Part shown: positions 1 to 5,934 of the stretch, piece after piece
How positions within the stretch are numbered: position 1 is the stretch's first letter
Layout of the letters: each line of letters begins with the position of its first letter
Assembly (NCBI GenBank): GCA_012515725.1
Contig: JAAYXU010000019.1
Coordinates: 1 to 6,373, forward strand
Direction of reading: 5' to 3'
Source: Clostridiales bacterium
GTDB lineage: Bacteria > Bacillota > Clostridia > Christensenellales > UMGS416
DNA length: 6,373 nt
Position numbers and translations under genes: made by a program
The notes under the pieces: generated by a model
Told to the model about the DNA's origin: nothing
What the model saw: only the letters and a program-made list of their open reading frames with translations
Databases searched by the model: none

Positions 1-1
1 C

Positions 2-2767
2 ATCGAGCGCTGCAAAAAAAGCGTGTGGAAGTTTAAAAGCCAGTGGGAAGAGCTATCCGACCGGGTCGGATTCTGGGCCGACATGGAGAATCCCTACATC
101 ACATACGAAGACAGCTATATCGAATCGGTATGGTGGTCGCTGAAGGTTATATTCGAGAAGGGGCTGCTCTATAAGGGCCACAAGGTCGTTCCCTACTGCC
201 CGCGCTGCGGCACGTCGCTGTCGAGCCATGAGGTAGCGCAGGGGTATAAGGACGTAGAGGACGCCTCAGTTATCGTGCGCTTTCCGGTGCAGGGGCAGCA
301 GGACACGTATCTGCTGGCCTGGACTACTACGCCGTGGACACTGCCCTCGAACGTGGCGCTGTGCGTCAACGCCGACGAGCAGTACGCCCGCGTGCGCAGC
401 GGGAATGAGACGTTTTATATCGCCGCCGTGCTCGCACCTCAGATACTGGAGGATGGCTTCGAGGTGCTGGAGACATTCCCCGGCAGCGCGATGCTAGGCA
501 TATACTACGAGCCTCTGTACGACTACGCTCCGGCTGGTTCGGACGTTTACCGCGTCGTAGCCGACAGCTATGTGACGCTGACCGACGGCACCGGCATCGT
601 GCACACCGCGCCCGCATTCGGGGAGGACGACGCGCGTGTTGGCCGCGACAACGGGCTTGCCTTCGTACAGATGGTGGACGCGCAGGGCATGTTCGCTGAG
701 GGAACCCCGTGGGCCGGTAAGTTCGTCAAGCAGGCCGATCCGCTTATCATCGAGGATCTTAAGGACAGGGGCCTTTTGTTCGCGACGCTCCCATTTACGC
801 ACAGCTATCCATTCTGCTGGCGCTGCGACACGCCGCTATTGTACTATGCGCGCAGCACATGGTTTATCCGCATGACAGCGGTGCGCGACGCGCTGCTGCG
901 CTGCAACCAGGACATCAACTGGATCCCCGGCAACATACGGGATGGGCGAATGGGCAATTTCCTCGAGAACGTAGTGGACTGGGGACTGTCCCGCGAGCGC
1001 TACTGGGGTACTCCGCTCCCGATCTGGGAGTGCGGATGCGGCCATGTGCACTTGATCGGCAGCCGCGAGGAGCTCATCCGAATGGGCCGCGACGTGCCTG
1101 AAAACATCGAGCTGCATAAGCCCTACATAGACGCAGTCACGCTGACATGCCCGCATTGCGGCGGGGAAATGCAAAGGGTTCCCGAGGTCATCGACTGCTG
1201 GTACGATTCGGGATCGATGCCGTTCGCCCAGTGGCACTATCCATTCGAGAACGAGGAGCTGTTCGAGCAGAATTTCCCGGCGGACTTCATATCCGAGGCT
1301 ATCGACCAGACACGGGGATGGTTCTACTCGCTGCTCGCGATATCTACGCTGCTTTTCGACGCACCCCCGTATCAGAACTGCGTCGTGCTGGGCCTCGTTA
1401 ACGACATGGAAGGCCGCAAGATGAGCAAGCACCTGGGCAACGTCGTGGATCCGTGGGATGTGCTCGACAAGCAGGGCGCGGACGCGGTGCGCTGGTACTT
1501 CTACGTAAGCAGCGCGCCCTGGCTGTCCACCCGGTTCTCGGGCGAGGCCATCAGCGAAGCGCAGCGCAAGTTCATGGGTACGCTGTGGAACACATACGCG
1601 TTCTATGTGCTCTACGCGAATATCGATGGGTTCAACCCAGCGGAGCACACCCTCGATTACGCCAGCCTGCCCGTGATGGACCGATGGATCCTGTCCCGAC
1701 TGAGTACCGTGACGGCTCAGGTGGACGGGCATCTTATGAACTATCGCATCACCGAGGCGAGCCGCGCGCTGGCCGCTTTTGTGGACGAACTGTCGAACTG
1801 GTATGTCCGCCGTGGACGGGAGCGTTACTGGGGCAGCGGCATGTCGGCCGACAAGATCGCGGCCTACATGACGCTATATACGGTACTCGAAACGGTGGCG
1901 GGACTGGCGGCGCCCTTCGTACCATTCATGGCGGAGATGATTTACCGCAATCTGGTGCTGCCCATCCGTCCCGGCGCGCCCGAGTCGGTGCACCTGACCG
2001 ATTTTCCGGTGAGCCGCGCCGAATGGATCGATATGCAGCTTGAGGAGAACATGGCCGCGGTGCTCGATATCGTGACGCTGGGCCGCGCATGTAGGAACGT
2101 CGCGTCCATCAAGAACCGCCAGCCCACGCCGGGCCTGTACGTACAGGGAGAGGCGCTTCCCGAGGAGTTCACCGCGCTAATAGCCGACGAGCTTAACGTC
2201 AAGGCGGTACGCTTCGTGTCCGACGCCGCGGCGCTCATCGACTACAACATCAAGCCCCAGATGCGCACGCTGGGGCCTCGGCTGGGCAGACTGCTGCCCG
2301 CAGTACGAGCAGAGCTCTCCAAGGTCGACGGTACGGCTTTCGTGAACGCGCTCAACGAGCGGGGTGGCGCTGATATTATTGTGGAGGGCCAGACTTTGAC
2401 CTTGTCGGCCGAGGATGTGCTCATCGAAACGGTGCAGCGGCCCGGCTATGTCAGCCAGTCTTCGGGCAGTCTCACCGTGGTGCTTGATACCAATCTGACA
2501 GACGCGCTTCGCACCGAGGGATTTGTCCGCGAGGTAGTATCAAAGGTGCAGAACCTGCGCAAGGAAGCCGGATTCTCGGTGACCGACCACATCCGCCTTT
2601 ACTACGCGGGCGATGCGGAGGGCGCTGCGATGATCGCGGATAACGCGGACTTTATCGGGGCCGAGGTGCTGGCCGACGCGGTGTCCCCGGGAGAGGGACC
2701 TGGATTTGCCAAATCGCTCGACATCAACGGGCGGAGCATGACCCTTGCCGCGGAGAGAATCGTCTGA
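2..2767 (+). CDS. ileS: Isoleucyl-tRNA synthetase, 5'-truncated by window edge
   Basis: Cytoplasmic class I aminoacyl-tRNA synthetase that charges tRNA-Ile with isoleucine and hydrolyses misactivated valine. The frame is open from nt 2, so the GTG at 23 is internal and the true start lies upstream. The 921 codons seen, against roughly 1030-1050 in the long clostridial form, suggest about 110-120 residues are missing, including the HIGH motif. Visible in order: CPRC zinc pair (197-208); CP1 editing domain with WTTTPWTLPSN (320-352) and GTGIVHTAPAFGEDD (587-631); second zinc pair CWRC (815-826); SRERYWGTPLPIW (989-1027); CGC and CPHC zinc pairs (1031-1039, 1148-1159); DCWYDSG (from 1193); the KMSKS-type loop as KMSKH (1418-1432); an anticodon-binding helical region; and a C-terminal segment with VQNLRKEAGF. 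The histidine in the loop is, from memory, usual for clostridial enzymes. Identity is very secure. It heads a tight cluster with the next two genes. Confidence 0.97.
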   Translation: MERCKKSVWKFKSQWEELSDRVGFWADMENPYITYEDSYIESVWWSLKVIFEKGLLYKGHKVVPYCPRCGTSLSSHEVAQGYKDVEDASVIVRFPVQGQQDTYLLAWTTTPWTLPSNVALCVNADEQYARVRSGNETFYIAAVLAPQILEDGFEVLETFPGSAMLGIYYEPLYDYAPAGSDVYRVVADSYVTLTDGTGIVHTAPAFGEDDARVGRDNGLAFVQMVDAQGMFAEGTPWAGKFVKQADPLIIEDLKDRGLLFATLPFTHSYPFCWRCDTPLLYYARSTWFIRMTAVRDALLRCNQDINWIPGNIRDGRMGNFLENVVDWGLSRERYWGTPLPIWECGCGHVHLIGSREELIRMGRDVPENIELHKPYIDAVTLTCPHCGGEMQRVPEVIDCWYDSGSMPFAQWHYPFENEELFEQNFPADFISEAIDQTRGWFYSLLAISTLLFDAPPYQNCVVLGLVNDMEGRKMSKHLGNVVDPWDVLDKQGADAVRWYFYVSSAPWLSTRFSGEAISEAQRKFMGTLWNTYAFYVLYANIDGFNPAEHTLDYASLPVMDRWILSRLSTVTAQVDGHLMNYRITEASRALAAFVDELSNWYVRRGRERYWGSGMSADKIAAYMTLYTVLETVAGLAAPFVPFMAEMIYRNLVLPIRPGAPESVHLTDFPVSRAEWIDMQLEENMAAVLDIVTLGRACRNVASIKNRQPTPGLYVQGEALPEEFTALIADELNVKAVRFVSDAAALIDYNIKPQMRTLGPRLGRLLPAVRAELSKVDGTAFVNALNERGGADIIVEGQTLTLSAEDVLIETVQRPGYVSQSSGSLTVVLDTNLTDALRTEGFVREVVSKVQNLRKEAGFSVTDHIRLYYAGDAEGAAMIADNADFIGAEVLADAVSPGEGPGFAKSLDINGRSMTLAAERIV

Positions 2768-2768
2768 C

Positions 2769-3626
2769 ATGTGGATGCCGTGCGACTGGAAGGACTTCGA
2801 GGTGGTGGACGCCGGTGGAGGTATGAAGCTCGAGCGCTGGGGCCCCTACCATCTGCTGCGCCCCGATCCGCAGGCGCTGTGGCCGGCGCGCGGTGATAGT
2901 CCAGCCTGGAAGCGGATCGACGCGACATACCACCGCTCCGAAAAAGGCGGCGGAAGCTGGGAATACCACCGGAAGCTGCCCCAGCGGTGGGAGATTCGCT
3001 ACGGCGCACTGGCATTTGAGGTCGGTACGCTGGGTTTTAAGCATACGGGGCTTTTTCCTGAGCAGGCGGTAAACTGGCGCTGGATGGCCGAGCAGATCGC
3101 GCAGGCAGCCCGGCCCGTGGAGGTGCTGAACCTTTTTGCCTATACAGGAGGGGCGACAGCAGCCTGTGCAGCCGCCGGAGCGCGGGTCGTACACGTCGAC
3201 GCTGCGCGGGGCATGGTGCAGTGGGCCCGCGCTAATCTGGTGCGCTCCGGTTTGGCGGACCGCCCGGTACGCTTCATCGTGGACGACTGCGTGAAGTTCG
3301 TGCAGCGCGAGATCCGGCGAGGCCGGAGGTATCAGGCGATTCTCATGGATCCGCCCTCCTATGGCCGCGGGCCTGACGGCGAAATGTGGAAGATAGAGGA
3401 GCATCTCTTTCCGCTCCTGTCGGCCTGCGCCGGGCTTCTTACCGACGACGCGCTTTTCGTACTCATCAACAGCTATACGACCGGACTGCAGCCCGCAGTG
3501 CTCGGCAATGTGCTACGGGCCGCGCTGGCAGAGCGCCGCGGAAAAATTGAGGTGGGCGAGGTAGGTCTGCCTATATCGGGAGATATGACGCTGCCATGCG
3601 GCGCGGCGGGCCGGTGGCATCCGTGA
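2769..3626 (+). CDS. Class I SAM-dependent rRNA methyltransferase, RlmI-like (short form)
   Basis: Predicted cytosolic SAM-dependent methyltransferase of the RlmI/RlmK-like family, 285 residues; the likely substrate is a 23S rRNA base, but the exact target cannot be read from sequence. The Rossmann core shows motif I NLFAYTGG (residues 121-128), the acidic ribose-binding position in VHVDAA (D144), VDD (171-173) and the motif IV signature MDPPSYGRG (193-201), which is typical of RNA cytosine methyltransferases of this group. FKHTGLFPEQ (90-99) precedes the core, and LPCGAAGRW closes the protein. E. coli RlmI is about 396 residues with an N-terminal PUA domain; no room for one exists here, so this is the short form seen in Firmicutes. 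The ATG at 2769 is one base after the ileS stop, with GGAGAG at 2752-2757. A longer reading from TTG 2745 would overlap ileS and is less likely. Probably translationally coupled to ileS. Confidence 0.88.
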   Translation: MWMPCDWKDFEVVDAGGGMKLERWGPYHLLRPDPQALWPARGDSPAWKRIDATYHRSEKGGGSWEYHRKLPQRWEIRYGALAFEVGTLGFKHTGLFPEQAVNWRWMAEQIAQAARPVEVLNLFAYTGGATAACAAAGARVVHVDAARGMVQWARANLVRSGLADRPVRFIVDDCVKFVQREIRRGRRYQAILMDPPSYGRGPDGEMWKIEEHLFPLLSACAGLLTDDALFVLINSYTTGLQPAVLGNVLRAALAERRGKIEVGEVGLPISGDMTLPCGAAGRWHP

Positions 3627-4291
3627 ACCTGTCCATACTTTATGAGGATAACCATATCCTGGTAGCGGTCAAGCCGCCGGGACTCCTGAGCCAGGCCGAC
3701 CGGACTGGGGACGTCGATATGCTGACGCTCCTCAGGGAATATATAGGAGAGAAATACCATAAGCCCGGCGCCGTGTACCTGGGACTCGTACACCGGCTGG
3801 ATCGCCCGGTGGGCGGCGTCATGGTCTTCGCCCGAACATCGAAGGCGGCGTCGCGGCTGTCGGCTCAGGTGCGGGAAGGCGCGATGGAGAAGAACTACCG
3901 AGCAGTCGTATGCGGGCGTCCACCCGTCGGCCAGATCACGCACGATCTCATCAAGGACTCACGCACTAATACAACCCAGGCTGTTCCGCCGGGCACGCCC
4001 GGCGCTCGCAGCGCATCCCTCGTGTGCCACGCGCTTACGGAGCGCGCCGGTATGACACTGTGCGATATAAAGCTGGAGACAGGGCGCAGCCACCAGATAT
4101 GGGCGCAGATGGCAGCGGCCGGGTGTCCGCTGTGGGGCGATCAGCGCTATAATCCGCAGGCCCGGCCGGGGCAGTGGGTGGCGCTCTGGGCGTGCGAGCT
4201 GTCGTTTTCCCACCCGGTATTACGGGAACGAATGCGGTTTGAGGCGCCGCTCCCAGTTGGGGAGCCGTGGGATCTGTTCACCGAAGTATAA
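3596..4291 (+). CDS. RluA-family pseudouridine synthase
   Basis: Isomerises uridine to pseudouridine in rRNA or tRNA; the target site is not predictable. The 231 residues carry the family opening ILYEDNHILVAVKPPGLLSQ, the catalytic HRLDRPVGG motif with the nucleophile D69 (codon 3800-3802), and the C-terminal TGRSHQIW...GDQRYN motif. There is no N-terminal S4 domain, so this is a minimal RluA enzyme like many small clostridial ones. W169 replaces the arginine normally found in the HQIR motif, by what could be a single CGG-to-TGG change. Start choice: ATG 3596 has GGGAGA at 3578-3583 and overlaps the methyltransferase by 31 nt. GTG 3623 gives a 222-residue protein, a 4-nt GTGA overlap with that gene's stop, and a better match to where relatives begin, but a weaker ribosome binding site. 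Either start implies translational coupling. Confidence 0.92.
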   Translation: MRRGGPVASVNLSILYEDNHILVAVKPPGLLSQADRTGDVDMLTLLREYIGEKYHKPGAVYLGLVHRLDRPVGGVMVFARTSKAASRLSAQVREGAMEKNYRAVVCGRPPVGQITHDLIKDSRTNTTQAVPPGTPGARSASLVCHALTERAGMTLCDIKLETGRSHQIWAQMAAAGCPLWGDQRYNPQARPGQWVALWACELSFSHPVLRERMRFEAPLPVGEPWDLFTEV

Positions 4292-4301
4292 ACCGCCGAT
4301 C

Positions 4302-4326
4302 TTGCGATTCCGGAACTATATTGCGA
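4302..4326 (+). promoter_or_regulatory. Candidate operator: TTGCGA direct repeat around a palindrome
   Basis: TTGCGA occurs at 4302-4307 and again at 4321-4326, a 19-bp period. Between the copies is the perfect 8-bp palindrome TTCCGGAA (4308-4315). The block ends about 16 bp before the -35 hexamer of the regulator promoter. AraC-family proteins commonly bind tandem direct repeats spaced about two helical turns apart, so this could be an autoregulatory site. The repeats are short and could arise by chance. Confidence 0.25.
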
Positions 4327-4342
4327 ATACCCGACGGATTGT

Positions 4343-4371
4343 TTGCTATTTGTTAGTCGTCCGGCTATAAT
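4343..4371 (+). promoter_or_regulatory. Sigma-70-type promoter for the PocR/AraC regulator
   Basis: A -35 hexamer TTGCTA (4343-4348, 4 of 6 consensus bases) is followed by a 17-bp spacer and a perfect -10 TATAAT (4366-4371). The expected start of transcription near 4378 gives a leader of about 25 nt before the GTG start at 4403. The -10 overlaps an in-frame ATG at 4370, which argues against that ATG as the translation start. The promoter would let the regulator be expressed independently of the ileS cluster; I see no terminator between the two. Confidence 0.6.
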
Positions 4372-4383
4372 GTGCAGTAGGCT

Positions 4384-4394
4384 GGGGGAGGGGA
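4384..4394 (+). promoter_or_regulatory. Purine-rich Shine-Dalgarno region selecting the GTG start
   Basis: The run GGGGGAGGGGA here, ending in GGGAG at 4390-4394, sits 8 nt before GTG 4403. It would lie inside the coding region if translation began at the upstream in-frame ATG 4370 or TTG 4343, so it decides in favour of GTG 4403. Confidence 0.65.
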
Positions 4395-4402
4395 GCCGGA
4401 GC

Positions 4403-5725
4403 GTGAAGCAACTCGATATACAGCTACAGGAAATTATAGCGCACGACGAGATACGCAGGATACTCAATTCCTTCGTACTGTCCACCGGGCTTGGCGCTGT
4501 GTTCCATGGCTGCGACGGACAGTATACGCTGGCCCCCGATAACTACGCGATCGTATGCCCCTTTTGCAGCGCGATACAGTCCTGTCCGGAAGGCAGCAGT
4601 CGCTGCATCGAATTCATGGTCAAAGCGGGAGCGCAGTCGGCGGAGCTGGGGGAGTGCTATATCGCGCGCTGTCACGCGGGACTCATCGAGCTTTTCGCGC
4701 CGGTCGTATTCGAGGAGCAGTACATTGGGTTTGTTTCCTGCGGACCGGTGCTAATGTGGGACTGGGACGAGATGGCGCTAGAGGAGATCACAAAGCGCGT
4801 TCGCGGCATTCCTGTCTCCAGAGAAAAGCTGATGGTGGCCAGCCAGAAGATACCTATCTACAACGGGAAAAACGTGCAGGCGTCGGCCGATCTATTATTC
4901 ATGGTCGTCAATTCGATGGTTTCCGCGGGTATGACAGCTCTGAAGCAGCGCCGCGAGCTCACCCGGCAGCAGGCGCAGATCGCCGAGCTGGTTTTTGAGA
5001 AAAAGCGGGCCGAGGAGGCTGTTACCGCACTGGAGCGCAAAAACATGCCCTGCCCGTATCCGCTCAATAAGGAGAAGGAGCTACTGGGCCGGGTGAGGCT
5101 TGGCGACAGAAACCGCGCCAAGGCGATACTCAACGAAATACTGGGCGAGATCTTCTTAAGCAACGCCGGGGATATCAATATCATAAAGGCCCGTATACTC
5201 GAGCTAGTGGTCGTCATTTCACGGGCCGCCGTGGAGGGCGGGGCCAGCCTCGAGAAGATGCTGGGGCTGGGCTACGAGATGGTAGGCCAGCTCTCCGGAA
5301 TCCATGAGTTCGAAGCGCTGTGCCTGTGGGTCGTGCGCCAGCTGGACGCGATCATGGACACCGTGTACGCGATGCGCAATGTCCGCAACGCCAAGTCGCT
5401 GGGCGATGCGATGGAATACATACGCGGCCATTTCAGCGAGAACCTGACGCTGGAAAGCGTGGCGCGCCAGGTGTTCCTCAGCCCGTTTTATCTGAGTCAC
5501 CTTTTCAGCGAAGAGCTGGGCGTGACGTTTGTAGAGTACCTGACAAGGGTGCGCATGGAGGAAGCCAGAAAGCTCCTTACGGGCGCCGAGCGCTCGATCA
5601 TTGAAGTAGCTAACCAGGTTGGATACGAAGACTCCAGCTATTTTGGAAAGGTGTTTAAAAAAAGCGTGGGAGTCACGCCCAACCAGTACCGCAGACAGAT
5701 ACAGAAATCCACTCACCGGCAGTGA
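4403..5725 (+). CDS. PocR sensory domain / AraC-family transcriptional regulator
   Basis: A 440-residue cytosolic DNA-binding regulator. Residues about 8-120 form a PocR ligand-binding domain: CPFC (52-55), C61, C68, C85, then CHAGL (90-94) and FAPVVFEEQYIGFVSCGPVL. Such domains sense small metabolites; Salmonella PocR controls propanediol use and cobalamin synthesis. Residues about 180-212 are charged and likely a coiled coil for dimerisation. Residues about 222-330 are helical, resembling the middle part of other AraC-type regulators. The C-terminus (335-433) is an AraC double helix-turn-helix: LTLESVARQVFLSPFYLSHL, and IIEVANQVGYEDSSYFGKVF followed by GVTPNQYR. No signal peptide or membrane segment is seen. 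Start GTG 4403 is chosen for its strong ribosome binding site. It lies upstream of and on the same strand as a corrinoid protein gene, which it plausibly activates; ligand and target genes are inferred, not shown. Confidence 0.9.
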   Translation: MKQLDIQLQEIIAHDEIRRILNSFVLSTGLGAVFHGCDGQYTLAPDNYAIVCPFCSAIQSCPEGSSRCIEFMVKAGAQSAELGECYIARCHAGLIELFAPVVFEEQYIGFVSCGPVLMWDWDEMALEEITKRVRGIPVSREKLMVASQKIPIYNGKNVQASADLLFMVVNSMVSAGMTALKQRRELTRQQAQIAELVFEKKRAEEAVTALERKNMPCPYPLNKEKELLGRVRLGDRNRAKAILNEILGEIFLSNAGDINIIKARILELVVVISRAAVEGGASLEKMLGLGYEMVGQLSGIHEFEALCLWVVRQLDAIMDTVYAMRNVRNAKSLGDAMEYIRGHFSENLTLESVARQVFLSPFYLSHLFSEELGVTFVEYLTRVRMEEARKLLTGAERSIIEVANQVGYEDSSYFGKVFKKSVGVTPNQYRRQIQKSTHRQ

Positions 5726-5775
5726 TGGATTAAGGTTTGCCAATGATGACACGGCTATCAACAGCGCGGCGACCA

Positions 5776-5813
5776 CTGCCGGGACACAGCATAGGAACCG
5801 CTAAACCCGGCGG
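5776..5813 (+). terminator. Hairpin downstream of the regulator, possible weak terminator
   Basis: CTGCCGGG (5776-5783) pairs with CCCGGCGG (5806-5813), an 8-bp stem with one G-U pair and a 22-nt loop. It lies 50 nt past the regulator stop and upstream of the next promoter. What follows is CTATTTCC, not a proper U-tract, so intrinsic termination would be inefficient. It could instead be a fortuitous GC-rich fold. Confidence 0.22.
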
Positions 5814-5814
5814 C

Positions 5815-5835
5815 TATTTCCGCAAATATTTCCAC
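5815..5835 (+). promoter_or_regulatory. Tandem TATTTCC repeat, candidate activator site
   Basis: TATTTCCGC (5815-5823) and TATTTCCAC (5827-5835) match at 8 of 9 positions with a 12-bp period. The pair lies about 55-75 bp upstream of the expected transcription start of the corrinoid gene, a position usual for AraC-type activators. It stands out as AT-rich in a GC-rich neighbourhood. Binding by the adjacent PocR/AraC protein is a hypothesis only. Confidence 0.3.
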
Positions 5836-5874
5836 TTACCTCGCAGGATAGATGGTAGCAGTCGCGGATATATA

Positions 5875-5883
5875 TGGTATAAT
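5875..5883 (+). promoter_or_regulatory. Extended -10 promoter of the corrinoid protein gene
   Basis: TGGTATAAT is a perfect extended -10 element (TGn followed by TATAAT at 5878-5883) inside an AT-rich tract. No recognisable -35 is found 16-18 bp upstream (the sequence there is around GGTAGCAG). Transcription would start near 5890, giving a leader of about 45 nt. A strong -10 without a -35 fits a promoter that needs an activator, though an extended -10 can also work alone. Confidence 0.6.
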
Positions 5884-5919
5884 ACATGCAGGCATTGACC
5901 CGGGACAATATACGAAAAC

Positions 5920-5925
5920 AGGAGG
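5920..5925 (+). promoter_or_regulatory. Consensus ribosome binding site AGGAGG
   Basis: A full AGGAGG lies 9 nt before ATG 5935 and 18 nt before the next in-frame ATG at 5944, so it fixes 5935 as the start. It suggests high translation, as is common for abundant corrinoid proteins. Confidence 0.75.
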
Positions 5926-5934
5926 AACCGGAAT

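Noticed and set aside
23..25. GTG as the start of ileS
   Set aside because: The frame is open to the window edge with IleRS-like sequence before it, and the family needs about 110 more residues including the HIGH motif upstream.
1418..1432. KMSKH loop as a sign of mupirocin resistance or a defective synthetase
   Set aside because: Histidine at the last position is, from memory, usual in long clostridial IleRS enzymes. The HIGH motif, needed for a resistance argument, is outside the window.
836..1732. 298-codon open frame on the minus strand
   Set aside because: It lies wholly antisense to the highly conserved catalytic core of ileS. Its translation is Arg/His/Val-rich with no recognisable motif, as expected from a shadow frame in GC-rich DNA.
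2724..3404. 226-codon open frame on the minus strand
   Set aside because: Antisense to the methyltransferase with its intact SAM motifs; no domain or ribosome binding site is seen.
4343..4402. Longer N-terminus for the PocR/AraC regulator (starts at TTG 4343 or ATG 4370)
   Set aside because: The ATG overlaps the -10 hexamer and the strong Shine-Dalgarno sequence would fall inside the coding region; GTG 4403 fits both signals.
5219..5776. 185-codon open frame on the minus strand
   Set aside because: Antisense to the AraC helix-turn-helix region of the regulator; composition is that of a shadow frame.
5886..5888. ATG near the predicted transcription start as an upstream leader ORF
   Set aside because: It falls at or before the expected transcript start near 5890, so it would not have a ribosome binding site on the mRNA.
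5726..5934. Cobalamin riboswitch upstream of the corrinoid protein gene
   Set aside because: CCACTGCCGGGA near 5773 briefly resembles part of the riboswitch core, but there is no B12 box (GACCTGCC-like) and the transcript leader from the predicted promoter is only about 45 nt.
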